Part shown: positions 20,880-32,238 of the stretch, in pieces
Layout: every line of letters begins with the position of its first letter
Position numbering within the stretch: the stretch's first letter is position 1
Assembly (NCBI GenBank): GCA_964036665.1
Contig: OZ038527.1
Coordinates: forward strand, 19,118,221-19,182,220
Reading direction: 5' to 3'
Source: Gordius sp. MW1
Lineage: Eukaryota > Nematomorpha > Gordioida > Gordea > Gordiidae
Length of the DNA: 64,000 bases
Notes under the pieces: model-generated
What the model was told of the DNA's origin: nothing
Databases searched by the model: none
What the model saw: only the letters and a program-made list of their open reading frames with translations
Translations under genes and position numbers: made by a program

Positions 20880-21010
20880 CACGGGCGTAGCCAGCATTGG
20901 AATTAGAGGGGGGCAATAATGATTGTGGGAGGGGCAAAATGATCATTTTTTTGGCCATAATTTTAAAAAAATTTAACAATTTTTTGGATTTAAAGTGGGC
21001 TACGCCCATG
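20880..21010. mobile_element. GGGCGTAGCC MITE, subtype 2, nested
   Basis: Begins CACGGGCGTAGCCAGC and ends GGGCTACGCCCATG. Its left target duplication is TCTTTTAT (20,872-20,879). Its right duplication TCTTTTAG is itself split by the LTR element, half at 21,011-21,014 and half after 22,354. Confidence 0.75.
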
Positions 21011-21014
21011 TCTT

Positions 21015-22354
21015 TGTGGTATACGTGTATACCACGTAACCATATGTTGGTATATCGCGTTTTAATGTTCGCGGTATACTTTGATCTTACTTAGATTTAT
21101 TTTATTAATATTAATGTAAAAGGGTTAAAGAACGGTTCTGCAATCCTTATAATTAAAAAAAGGGAATTGGTCAAAGGAAGGCATTTTTACCGCGGGTTAA
21201 CCTAGACGCGGAAGTGGCTAATTTTCTTTGACGCTTTCTTTTTTTAATTACTTTTTATTTTAATTTTTAACCCAGTCACATATGGAACTCATTTTTGCAG
21301 CCCCGTCTGAAGATTTCCCGTACATTGCTCGTTCAATCAAGTCCACCACCCTGGGAAGATTCAACAGCTATAAAAGCGAAATCCCATGTCAATAATTCAG
21401 TCCTTATAAATTTTTCCAAAACTTTGTACTCTTCCTAAATCCTTGTAATTGTCCCCAATCCCTACATCTTTCCCCTTTTATTGTAATTTTACGGAACATT
21501 ATAATTTTACCGTCGCCAATCACTTTAATTGTAAATCGCCTTTAATTGTAAATATTTAGACGTATTAGCGTAAATAAAGTTAATTTAAATCCTTCGCTCA
21601 GCCCTTTTTACTCGGTCGTCCAGACATTACATTGGTGTCAGAAGTGGGATCGATTGGGGTCTGATAGCCCGAAAACGCGAAGGACACCCTGAATTTGGAC
21701 AGCCCTGGCCCTTCGACTTCTCAATAAAAGGGAAAGGTGTGGTATACGTGTATACCACGTAACCATATGTTGGTATATCGCGTTTTAATGTTCGCGGTAT
21801 ACTTTGATCTTACTTAGATTTATTTTATTAATATTAATGTAAAAGGGTTAAAGAACGGTTCTGCAATCCTTATAATTAAAAAAAGGGAATTGGTCAAAGG
21901 AAGGCATTTTTACCGCGGGTTAACCTAGACGCGGAAGTGGCTAATTTTCTTTGACGCTTTCTTTTTTTAATTACTTTTTATTTTAATTTTTAACCCAGTC
22001 ACATATGGAACTCATTTTTGCAGCCCCGTCTGAAGATTTCCCGTACATTGCTCGTTCAATCAAGTCCACCACCCTGGGAAGATTCAACAGCTATAAAAGC
22101 GAAATCCCATGTCAATAATTCAGTCCTTATAAATTTTTCCAAAACTTTGTACTCTTCCTAAATCCTTGTAATTGTCCCCAATCCCTACATCTTTCCCCTT
22201 TTATTGTAATTTTACGGAACATTATAATTTTACCGTCGCCAATCACTTTAATTGTAAATCGCCTTTAATTGTAAATATTTAGACGTATTAGCGTAAATAA
22301 AGTTAATTTAAATCCTTCGCTCAGCCCTTTTTACTCGGTCGTCCAGACATTACA
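21015..22354 (+). mobile_element. LTR retrotransposon fossil, near-empty (two LTRs and a 106-bp interior)
   Basis: Two direct repeats of 617 bp (21,015-21,631 and 21,738-22,354) look identical by eye. Each starts TGTGGTATAC and ends CAGACATTACA. The 5-bp target duplication GTCTT is at 21,010-21,014 and 22,355-22,359. Only 106 bp separate them. These hold a primer-binding site complementary to the 3' end of tRNA-Leu (TGGTGTCAGAAGTGGGAT at 21,633) and a purine tract next to the second LTR (about 21,727-21,737). No gag or pol is present, so the element is non-coding, TRIM-like in layout. Identical LTRs imply a very recent insertion or conversion. The family, probably Ty3/Gypsy-like, is not provable without pol. 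Confidence 0.85.
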
Positions 22355-22950
22355 GTCTTTTAGTATATTTCACCCAAAGTATCTCTCTAACAAGCCATTC
22401 ATTATCTTCAGTAGGCACTATAAAAAAATAAAATGCAGATATTCTTAAACTTTTGCTAAATTAAAATGAGTCTCTCTGTTCTCTATTAACAAGCAATTCA
22501 TTCGTTTAATAAATCTACATGTAATATAATTTTATTCTAGTGTATATTTTAGCGATAAAACAAGATGAGACATTAATATTTAAAAAAGAAAAATGGGAGT
22601 TTAGAAAATCATTAATAAGTTTTGTGATAAATTTATAGCAGCAATCAAGATATTCTACCTTTCTGAGTTCAAAATTGCGCAAATCCAAAATTCAGATACA
22701 ATTTAAAAGATTAATTTAATTGAATGTATGTGATAAATTTATCATACATTTCGATATTAATATAAAATGGCATTAATTTAAAAGATATGTCTATGATGTA
22801 ATATAAGATTCATAACCTTCAACTCGACCCGAAAGCGGAACTGATCCGAAAGATTTAAAAAATTTTGACCCGAACCCGACACGACCCAAAGATATTTTGA
22901 AATTTCAACCGTCGGGTTTCGTGTCACCCATGCAGGGCTCTACTATCACC

Positions 22951-23611
22951 CCCCCCCTCTCTTTCAACTCTTATAAACCTCTATATATAAAAAACATCCC
23001 CGTGCTGCTGATAAGATCGGTAACGGTGAGTCTAAAAAATACTGATTGTTTAAATTTGTGCCCGCTGAGTTAAAAAATATTTACGAGGATATAGTTCTTA
23101 AAGGATATATAATACAAAAAATATAAGCGCTCCTAGAATTTTAATAGACCTAATTAGCATGCATGATCCATAATTAATTGTCATGCAATTTATTTATTTG
23201 TGTTCAATAAGGAATAACAAATCATTCAAAATAGCAAACTTTTCAACCTCTCTCCCTCCTAAAATTTATATAGCGAATTAAAACTAATTTTATATACGTA
23301 GTATAGAAGAGCTTAGGTTTGGGTCTACTGTCGAGCTCGAGAAACGAAGGCCCGAGCAAGTGTTTCAATAGCGCTGCCCCTGACTAGGTCTGGCTGAGCT
23401 ATTCATATATTTAATATATATGTTTTTAATATGAATAATAAAATGATTGAGTTAAGCATATTGAGTGAATCACATAATGATAAATTTTTCAGATTTAACT
23501 TTCAGAGAGGTAAAATAGACATTGGAATCTAAAACATATTAAAATTTCTGGCAATGATTGGGGCGGTAGAAAAGTAAGGGCAAATACGATAAAGAAAATG
23601 ACGATCTAGAG
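22951..23611. other. Spacer without a recognised feature
   Basis: AT-rich sequence, not seen in B or C. No conserved frame or repeat end recognised. Confidence 0.4.
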
Positions 23612-23619
23612 GTAACAAG

Positions 23620-24948
23620 TAGTGATGCAGGAAAACCGAGAAAATTCTCGGTCACGTCTTTTCCCGAAGATTTTTTCGGCGAGATCTCGGGTTTTTATTG
23701 ATCATTTGATTTTAGTAAATTGTTGTGTATTTTAATATGCCTGATTTACATTTAAGGTATTAAATATAAATCAATATGATAGGAATATATTTGTTATTAA
23801 AATAACACCTAAGTGTAGTATATATGATATAAAAGTTAAAAATTTGGCAATTTCAGTTCATTTACCTAAGCATGGATAGCACTTAGGGTATGTGAATAAT
23901 TTAATAATAAATTTCTCACGTATATGTATCCTTAGAATTATTAAATGTTACAAAATTTTAGACTTAGCATGTTCTGATGGAGTAGCAAATATTACTAAAG
24001 CATATTTGAACTTAGCAGTTTCTCATCCTGCATGATGCAATACTTATAAATTGGTGGTCAATTGGTTTGAATAAGTATACAAGTTAAGCTAAGGTGGCTC
24101 GAGCTTTTTTGGGCACCGTAGCGTCATTTGTGCCTGCCTAACAATTTCAAAAGTACAACTGAGTATTCGATGACACCGTAATAGATTAAATTAAGAGTTT
24201 TTTAGAAGTTTTATGCTTCAACTAATAATATACCCCCCAAATTTTAAAACCTTAATAGGACATTATGTGAATACATTGTTTTATCATATGCATTACATTT
24301 CACGTTATAAATTGGGGTTGGCAGGTGCTATCGATACCATAAATTCTATTGGCAATTTTGCAATAAAATTTATATATACACAAACTTATAGAGTACTAGA
24401 TAAATAACTATTTAATGGCAATAATTTGCTAGAACTATAAAATTTAATAAGGTCTTATCAGTTAGTAGATGTTTATTATATAAAAGTTTCAGCTCCAAAG
24501 TACTCACAAGAGTACTGGTTTAAACACAAATTTAAAAAGTGTCAATAAACACCACTATCCAATCTAAATTTAATGCACAATCATGCTATTTTATGTATTA
24601 AACAAAAAGTGATCCCTTCGTACTATACTTCAAATTTATTTTTAGTTTTTCTATTTGCACTCCATAGAAAATGTTATCTATTGTCAATGAGATGTCGTGT
24701 CGCGTTATATCATTTAAAAATTTGTGCATTAAGGTTTTTTTAAAAATATAAAAGTATACCACTTGGATTTTTGTAACACTTAGTAAATAATTTTAATAAA
24801 ACAGGAGATATTTTTATTTTGTATAAATTTTTCTTAAATATCGAGACGAGACGAGAATTCTCGCCGAGACGAGACCGAGATTTTTTTAGACCGAGACGAG
24901 ATTTTAATAATCGCTCCCGAGACGAGACGAGACGAGATCGAAGCACTA
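23620..24948. mobile_element. hAT-like element with TAGTG ends and CGAGACGAGA repeats
   Basis: Begins TAGTGATGCAGGAAAACC and ends ATCGAAGCACTA. It is flanked by a perfect 8-bp duplication GTAACAAG (23,612-23,619 and 24,949-24,956). The right end (24,840-24,940) is an array of GAGACGAGA repeats. The left end has CCGAGA, TTCTCGG and GAGATCTCGG. These terminal repeats resemble transposase-binding arrays of hAT elements. The 1.33-kb interior shows no transposase motif I can recognise. Confidence 0.8.
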
Positions 24949-24956
24949 GTAACAAG

Positions 24957-25469
24957 AAGAAAAGAAATTCTAACAAAGTATAGTTAGAAAACAATAATCA
25001 CCCGATTTGCACCTCCCTTCCATTAACGTGACATACGTTATCATGGAAGTTGACAATTTATTTCCCAATGTCGAAAATAAAATATCCCTTTCTGTCGAAC
25101 ATTGAATCTTGCAAATTATTCATTATTTGCCTCAATCATTTTTCATTTCTGAAGCCAATGAAACCTGTGTCGGTATTAGGAATTATCAATATGAAGGTTT
25201 AGTGAAAAAACATACAAGCAAGATACCATTTTCTTTGTTTTTAAATATTGTCGTATTGCTGTTCTTGCAGCATATATATTTATTACGAAGATGAGGTACG
25301 CTAGAACACTTAGGTCTAACTACATTATTGAAATCATCTACTCATTTAAATAACAAACAATTGAAAACTTGTCTTCCAATTATGCAATTAACGGTTTGTA
25401 AATGAAGCCCATCACCTCTCAAAAACGTTTAAGTCAGCAATTCTAAATAGAAAAAGTTCAGCCTAATGA
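24957..25469. other. Spacer without a supported gene
   Basis: AT-rich. A 61-codon frame at 25,109-25,294 has no motif. Found only once in the window. Confidence 0.4.
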
Positions 25470-25477
25470 GTATGGGG

Positions 25478-25675
25478 TAGTGTTGTAAAAAGGACTGGGT
25501 TTTGTTTGGTCGGCCTTTAATTTTAGTGACTAAACATAAACAAACCAAACATTTTTTGGTCTATTTTTCATAGTCGACCACTTGGCTTAGTCGAAATTTG
25601 AAAAACAGACCAGACCATTAGTCTTAGTTAAACCAAAGGACGACCAATCAAAACCCAGCCCTTTTTACATCACTA
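25478..25675. mobile_element. hAT-like MITE with TAGTGTTGTAAAAAGG ends
   Basis: Begins TAGTGTTGTAAAAAGGACTG and ends with the inverse, CAGCCCTTTTTACATCACTA. It is flanked by a perfect 8-bp duplication GTATGGGG (25,470-25,477 and 25,676-25,683). 198 bp, with internal GGTCTA/GACCA-type inverted motifs. Non-coding. Confidence 0.88.
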
Positions 25676-25683
25676 GTATGGGG

Positions 25684-26734
25684 TCATAAATAATTCGCTA
25701 CATTTGTCACGAAGCATCGCTTCAACTGATGAAACGCTTGTCAAATGTGTATTAAATGTCAAACTTGTGACTAAAATTCACCGACGTTATCAATAAGTAG
25801 AAACTAACCATTTTTTATAGAAAATATTTTTTTAATAATTGTTTAATAAGGTGTTTTAATTAGAATACGAATTCACTTATATCAATGATTATTCAATGCA
25901 ATCTATTTTTAAACCTAACATAAGTATTACACTTTGTTAAGGGCTTTTGTTATCTGATATTAGCTTGATATTAATTTTTAAAAATAAATATTAAAATTCA
26001 GCAAAATAAATTTTTTTGTTTGGTAAAAAAGTTTATTTTCACGAAACAAGGTTACATAAATAAGCGAAATACAAAAATAAAGACATATTGGTTAAATACA
26101 AGGATCTATATCATTATCTTCTAAAATGGGCCATGAGTCGGCAAAGGATTTAAAGTTGATCGTACAACAAGAGTCCCTAGTTGTTGCCTGAGTAAAAAGG
26201 ACACAGAAATTTTAGATTTCGGGGTGCGTTTTCCCTATCATGGCGGACTTCACCCTTATCGAAAATTCAACTATGGGTATACCTCAAACAACTAATAATA
26301 TAACTAAATTATAGTTTAATTACTTAGTTAATTGAGAATATTTAAGCATCACACAAGACATTCAGTGTTATTAGAATAACCCAGCCCTTTAGTTCTTCTC
26401 CAATTTTGACTCTGAACTTTTTGTCCTTTAATATCGCTTATCTCAGCAAATTTTGGACATATAGAATCCATATTTCATTATTTAAAAAGATTTAAGGCCC
26501 ACCCTGACCCGACCTAAAGGCGTTTTTAAATTTTGAACCTGGACCCGACTTGAACCGATGAAAAAATAATAATCGTTCTATTTAAAAATAATTAAATAAT
26601 TGCAGTATGTTAAATTTATCAAATTTAAGTGTTAGTTCCGTACAAATCAATTTTGAATGATTTTAATTAAGATGAACTTGAACAGTTCTACACTACACAC
26701 TATATATACATTATTATAACAGGTATAAAATTTG
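25684..26734. other. Spacer with a CCCGACC-type patch
   Basis: AT-rich. A short patch at about 26,490-26,560 (CCCTGACCCGACC, GGACCCGACTTG) resembles the terminal repeats of the TAGAGCC hAT-like element. No gene seen. Confidence 0.4.
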
Positions 26735-26858
26735 TTGGTGGCGAAACGTTTAAAAGTTCAATTAGGGAGGGGGGCGGTCAAAACATAATTTATTTTTGAT
26801 TTTTAAGGGTTTTTGCATTAAAAAAAAATTTCGTGTCCCCCCCCTGGCTACGCTCATG
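26735..26858. mobile_element. GGGCGTAGCC MITE, left-truncated
   Basis: Carries the internal signature GGCGAAACGTTTAAAAG and the right end CCTGGCTACGCTCATG. The left inverted repeat is missing. Confidence 0.65.
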
Positions 26859-27500
26859 CTTGTCGTATTACCTTAAAACGTGAATTTTACACGGGGGAAA
26901 ACTCATTTAATTTATTTATATATTTCAGCTGAAGTAAACTTTAAATTAAAAAGTAAATAATAGATGTGACGGAATTTTCTCAACAAATTAAACTTTATGT
27001 GAATGATTGATATAAAATTATACGTTTTAAATGTAAAGGCATTATTTCTAAATTTGGCGCTTTTAAAAAATATAATACCCACCTTATTTTTTACATTGAT
27101 CTTAGCTATGCTTAAATGAATATCTTATAAATAGAGCAATTAAGGTTCATCCCAAATAGGAACTAGTTCAAGATCGTAGTTCAATTTTAACAAAATATCC
27201 AGCAAGCATTCAATTCCATCAAGTTTAAAGATATTGCGAAATAAGCAATAGCCTTCAACCCGACCTAACTTTTTTCAGCCCAACTCTAGGGCATTTTTAA
27301 ATTTTTTGAGGAAAAAATCATTTTCCTAAGAAATTTGACTATAATTGTTGATTCGATAACGAAATACATAATTAAATGATAGCTGAAACAAACGTCCAAC
27401 GCCATATTGAACATTTTTATTACCTTATGATTTTCAATTAGTAAGATCTGATTTTTAACATAAAACAGATCCCAGACTTTTTATTTTTTATATAACTTTA
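26859..27500. other. Spacer at the left edge of copy C
   Basis: AT-rich, with a CAACCCGACC/CAGCCCAAC patch at about 27,250-27,290. No gene seen. Similarity to copy A begins near 27,510. Confidence 0.4.
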
Positions 27501-28172
27501 AAGAAATTATTAACTATAAATTACACCCTATTTTTCGAGACACATAAATTTCATGCCTCCCAAATAGCTTCATTCGTCAAAGTTTCAGATTGGAGTGTTG
27601 TTTCTTAAAATTGTCTGCAAGATTTACAAGGCGCCAATGACATTTCATTTTTTAAAAAAGCTTTTTTTCCACACATGGTTCAATGCTTATTTACAATATT
27701 TGGGCATACAGTGATTCTTGAATAAATTCTATATTGGTAAGAATTTTATATTATAATAATAATATTGTTTAATTTAATTTTTGTATAAAAATAGATGAGG
27801 ATAGATTAATTTAATTTAATATATCCCCAGAATTAATAACATTCATTTTAAATGACTACTTCGATTTAATTTTTCATTTTTTTTGCTTTTTATGATCAAC
27901 AATGCCTCATTTTTTTAATCAGACAGCATTTGTAATTTAATTTATTAACGCAAGGTTAGGAGGGGGGGGGGCAACCACCTCCCCTCGGATTGTCGAAAAG
28001 TCTATATTTAATTTAACCTTATCTTTCTATGGATTTACAAACTTATACTTAATTTTATTTAATCCCAATTAATAAGTTATAAATTAAAACTCTTACCTTA
28101 CGAAAAATAATTTTATAGGTTAAATTTGTTGATTGTATCTCTAGCTGACCTTAATAACACTTGCGTGTTATT

Positions 28173-28331
28173 AATGGGCGTAGCCAGGTTTTGGATTAGG
28201 GGGGGGGGCGAAACGTTCAAAAGTTCAATTAGAAGGGGGCAAAACATAAAAATTTTTTAATTTTGAAGTATTTTTGCATTGAAATTTTTTTTCTCTCGCC
28301 ATTTAGGGGGGGGGGCCTGGTTACGCCCATG
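28173..28331. mobile_element. GGGCGTAGCC MITE, subtype 1 (C-specific)
   Basis: Begins AATGGGCGTAGCCAGG and ends CCTGGTTACGCCCATG. The 8-bp duplication GTGTTATT is at 28,165-28,172 and 28,332-28,339. Copy A has the same site unoccupied (GTGTTATTTATTTAAC at about 1,289), so this insertion postdates the A/C split. Confidence 0.85.
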
Positions 28332-28408
28332 GTGTTATTTATTTAGCTAATGTTTCATTTTATTTTCTCAACTTCAATATCATATTTTATTTTTTATATA
28401 TATATATT

Positions 28409-28555
28409 CATGGGCGTAGCCAGCATTGGAATTAGAGGGGGGCAATAATGATTTAGGGAGGGGCAAAATGAACATTTTTTTGAAATTTTAGCTATAATTT
28501 TAATACATTTTAACAATTTTTTGGATTTAGAGGGGAGCAGCTCGCTACGCCCATG
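28409..28555. mobile_element. GGGCGTAGCC MITE, subtype 2 (C-specific)
   Basis: Begins CATGGGCGTAGCCAGCATTG and ends GCTACGCCCATG. Flanking 8-mers are TATATATT and TATATAAT. It lies near, but not at, the position of the subtype-1 MITE at 1,404 in A. Confidence 0.75.
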
Positions 28556-28989
28556 TATATAATTATATTTATCTTGAATTTTGCTAGATTTGTTAATTAC
28601 AATTATTTGCTCTCGAGTCGAAAAATCATATTTTTTGAAACCCCATTAGTTTAACTAAATAAATTTAATATGGACAAGCATAAGACTCAATCGTTTATCG
28701 ATTTATTTGACAATATATTTATTGAAAAGCTAGTGGTTTTGTCTGATCTGACTATTAAAGTTAAATAGAATAAAGTGTAACTTACGTCTAGTTAAGCAAC
28801 AATGCCAAATATTTTTTAAAAAAGAATTTAAAGTAAATGCCGCAAAACAAGCCGATTACGCAAAGTGGTGAAATATTTTCGTGGTTAGTAAATGTTGTTG
28901 GTGCAGTCAAACAAACCAGGCGAGCCAGGATTTTCTCAATGGGGGCGGTTTTAATTTTTCGTTTTTTTTAATAATATAAAGATGAGAGA
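28556..28989. other. Spacer of copy C matching A 1,495-1,930
   Basis: Diverged version of the A/B spacer. No gene. Confidence 0.5.
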
Positions 28990-29085
28990 CATGGGCGTAG
29001 CCAAGGGGGGCCCCCCTCTAAATTCAAAAATTTATTGAAATTAGGACTAAAATTTCAAAAATGTTTATTTTGCGAGAAGGACCAG
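28990..29085. mobile_element. GGGCGTAGCC MITE fragment (C)
   Basis: Begins CATGGGCGTAGCCAAGG then GGGGCCCCCC. The right part lacks a clear second terminus, so this is a truncated or rearranged copy. Confidence 0.5.
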
Positions 29086-29414
29086 CTTATTTCCTGATAA
29101 AATAAATAGCCCTTGTAATTATCATTTTTGATTAACACTCATTTTATGTTACCTAGCTTAGGGACCTTATGAACTAAACAAACTGTTTTTTGTACAAACA
29201 AATAATTTTCAAACAACGTCAACCTGTTTTTACTAGTGCGAGGGTGATGCGGCGAAATTTTTAGGTTTTATTTGGGGGCTGGGTGCGGGCCAGAGATTTT
29301 ATTTGTGTGGGTACGGGCCGAGCCTGAACCTAAAATTCGACCCGTACTCTAGAACTAGGCACGAGTTCGAATGTTTAACTTTTATCTAGATCATTATCTT
29401 ATTATGAACATCAT

Positions 29415-29580
29415 CATGGGCGTAGCCAGGTTTTGGATGGGGGGGGGGGGCGAAACGTTTAAAACTTCAATCGGGGGGGGGGGGGGCAAAACCTAATTTT
29501 TTTTTAATTTTTATGGGTTTTTGCATTGAAAAAATTTTTTTGCGTCATTTCGCCCCCCCCCCTGGCTATGCCCATGCATG
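29415..29580. mobile_element. GGGCGTAGCC MITE, subtype 1 (C-specific)
   Basis: Begins CATGGGCGTAGCCAGG and ends GGCTATGCCCATGCATG, with the 8-mer AACATCAT at 29,407-29,414 and 29,581-29,588. A (about 7,670) and B have the site once, unoccupied. Confidence 0.8.
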
Positions 29581-29923
29581 AACATCATATTTAGATTATT
29601 GCTGTAAAATTAGAATATTAAATCCTACACTGAAAACATACAAGTTCTTAAGCCAACGTCTCAGGGTAACTTACCTATCAGATCAATGAAAGATAGTTTT
29701 AGCACAGCAATTGTCCCTTTGGCAGAGGATGCAACTTTAAGCTATGATTTAAAACTTCTAACGCTCAATTTTACTCAAATCCACTATTTTTCCTAATAAA
29801 CATTTATTATTTCAAAATAGTATTGATAATTATAACATAACATGATTATTTTATCAATTAAAATATTTTAAATGTATTTATATTCCATACTATTTTTCAT
29901 ATTTTTTTAAACTTTTAGCTAAA

Positions 29924-32238
29924 ATGAAAAAGGAGATCGTTGTTGTCCCTGGCAAAAATTGGAATGAAAAGTGTCAAAACGCGTTAAAAGATGAGCTTTT
30001 AATAGATGTCCATTTTTTGGTATGTTTTGATTATATTAATTTATTTTCTTTTTAGTTTGAAGAAGATGGCAAAGTTGTAACTCATAAGGCTCACAAATTT
30101 TTATTAGCAATGAGTAGTCCTGTATTTCACGCAATGTTTTATGCTAGTCTATGGTTTTATGGGCCTACAGCTATTTCTAAACCCGCGGAAGAGATTACTG
30201 TTGTGTCAATTGAGGATATATCTTCCCATGTTTTTGCCATCTTATTGGAGTAAATTAAATATTATAATTAATTTTATCACCATAATATTGTAATTTCATA
30301 TTTATTGTGCCAATTTAGCTTTATATACCACCAGGAAAAATTAATCAACATGAACATTGGTAATTTGGAAGGCTTAGAACGTGCCCAATTTTTGCACGAC
30401 CTTTTGTATGCTGCAAAGAAATATATGTTAGATGACATTAAAAAAGTAATTGGGAATAAAATAAATTCTGAAATAGTGTTAATAAACGCTTATTATCATT
30501 TGCGTCAAGGAAAATTATTTCACGAGGAAATTAGTCGCAGTACATGCTGGAAGGTATAAAAAATTATAACATAAATACTTTGATTTAACTATTTTCTATA
30601 ATTAATTAAATCAATAATGAAAACTTGTAGGGGAAACTGAGAATATAAGAGCCATATAAAATTTAAAATATATTTTTTTTATTATCCGTTAGAATATATT
30701 TTTACGATGTATTTTTAATGTAGGAAAAATATTATAAAACTTTTTTATATATTTCTTCCATAAATTGAGGTTAAAAAGTCAAAATCCCCAGGTAATTCAT
30801 ATTCTCATTTAAGGGATAGAATGACCTCAATGTTTTCACTTTATTTTTAAAAAGTGATTATTTTACTATAAAAAAGATAGAAATAATAATGGTTATATTT
30901 TACCCATTACAACTATAAAATGAGTTAAGATCACAACCTGATTTGTGTACAAAAGACGGATTTTACTATAATGGAAACGTGTGTTAATAGTATATTTATG
31001 TATAATCTTATTCTATTTCACTTCTAAATTAATAATTTCATATACGAAAAAAGATGTTTGTAAATCTGTATTTGTGAGGTAAGACTTCGTATTAATTTTA
31101 AAAATGATTACAACTAGCCCTGGGGGGGGGTATAGGCTCGGTCTCCCCTAGTTCAGATAAAATTTAAGACCCATTTAATGCCAGAATTTAAAGGTAACTA
31201 TAGTTGTTAATTTAGGTTGGGCTTTTACCTATACATACATGATGTTACATTATATGTATATTATTGCTTAAATCGTACTCAGAACAATTAAGTTAGAATA
31301 AATTTAAAAATTAATTTTTGCATAATGGTCGTAGTAATTGGTGAGATGACTTTAAAAAATGGCGACAAAACGATTAAAATTAAAATTTATTACTTGTAGG
31401 TATTGTGGGAAAATGGTGAAAAATTTATCAAATCGGATTCCTTTTTGAATATGACGGCCGAAGATTTATTGAGTTTTCTGATTGCCGATGTCCAAAGTGC
31501 ACAAGATATTGATTTATTCCAAGCTGTTTTAAAATGGGCTAATTATAACATTAAAAAAGGAGATGAAGTTATCACGCCCAGCCATATCAGAGCATTTTTA
31601 GGCGAGGATATTATCAAAGCTATTAGGTACCCGCTGATTAGTGTAAATGACTTTCAAGATATAATTGTTAAATCTGGCATATTTAATCAAGAAGAAATAA
31701 TAGAAGTCCTTTTTTCTTATTTTGGAAAAAGTGAATCGAATAAATTAAACAAATTTTTTACCAAGTCCCGAAAGCGAAACGTGGGATTATTTTTCTTTTC
31801 TACTCCAACTTATGAACGTAATTACTCAACATCATATCCCGCAGAAGATTACTTTTCGATTGAAAGTAATGCATTAGTGAGTATAAAAATTCACGGCATA
31901 TGCATACTAAATCCTTGGACCTCAAATTATCATCCAAGTTATGGTTCTAGCACTAGTTATAAGATTAACTTATATGATCAAAAGGAAGTTCTTTTAACTT
32001 CCATTTATTTACCCCATAGTTCTTATAATAGCACCGAATCCTATGTCAGGTGAATTTTATAAATCCTATACCCATTGAAATGAATGTGCAAACGAAGTGC
32101 TTCAAAGTGCAAACCAGTTCGCCAATATCATCTTCCTATAAAATTGAATCTTGTCGTAGCATAGAATTTGGATCAGCAGTTTTTAGTCTAAATAACGCTA
32201 GGCTTAATAAATACTTATGCGGAATAATTGTGGAATAA
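29924..32238 (+). pseudogene. BTB-BACK-PHR gene, copy C (frameshifted near the end)
   Basis: Exons 29,924-30,019, 30,056-30,249, 30,319-30,553 and 31,400-32,238. Introns are GT-AG; the first is 36 nt and the third about 846 nt. It has the same BTB, BACK and PHR-like layout as copy B, with many substitutions. Two oddities: exon 2 has an in-frame 18-bp extra segment (A-S-L-W-F-Y, a near repeat of the M-F-Y codons) in the BTB core near residue 65. A one-base loss at about 32,050 shifts the frame inside the PHR-like part, giving an early stop at 32,053, although the last 62 codons stay open in another frame. It is an older paralogue that is probably decaying, though the BTB and BACK parts remain readable. 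Confidence 0.8.

Larger units (their letters stand above)
20567..22942. mobile_element. hAT-like element with TAGAGCC ends, carrying nested insertions
   Basis: Begins TAGAGCCTGCATAGGGG and ends CCCATGCAGGGCTCTA, inverted repeats of about 16 bp. It is flanked by 8-bp duplications ATATCACC (20,559-20,566) and CTATCACC (22,943-22,950). Both ends carry arrays of AACCCGACCCGA-type repeats. Nested inside are a GGGCGTAGCC MITE (20,880-21,010) and an LTR element (21,015-22,354), leaving under 1 kb of its own sequence. No transposase motif seen. Confidence 0.75.

Noticed and set aside
24740-24994. 84-codon minus-strand frame rich in Arg/Ser/Leu
   Set aside because: It translates the GAGACGAGA terminal repeat array of the hAT-like element.
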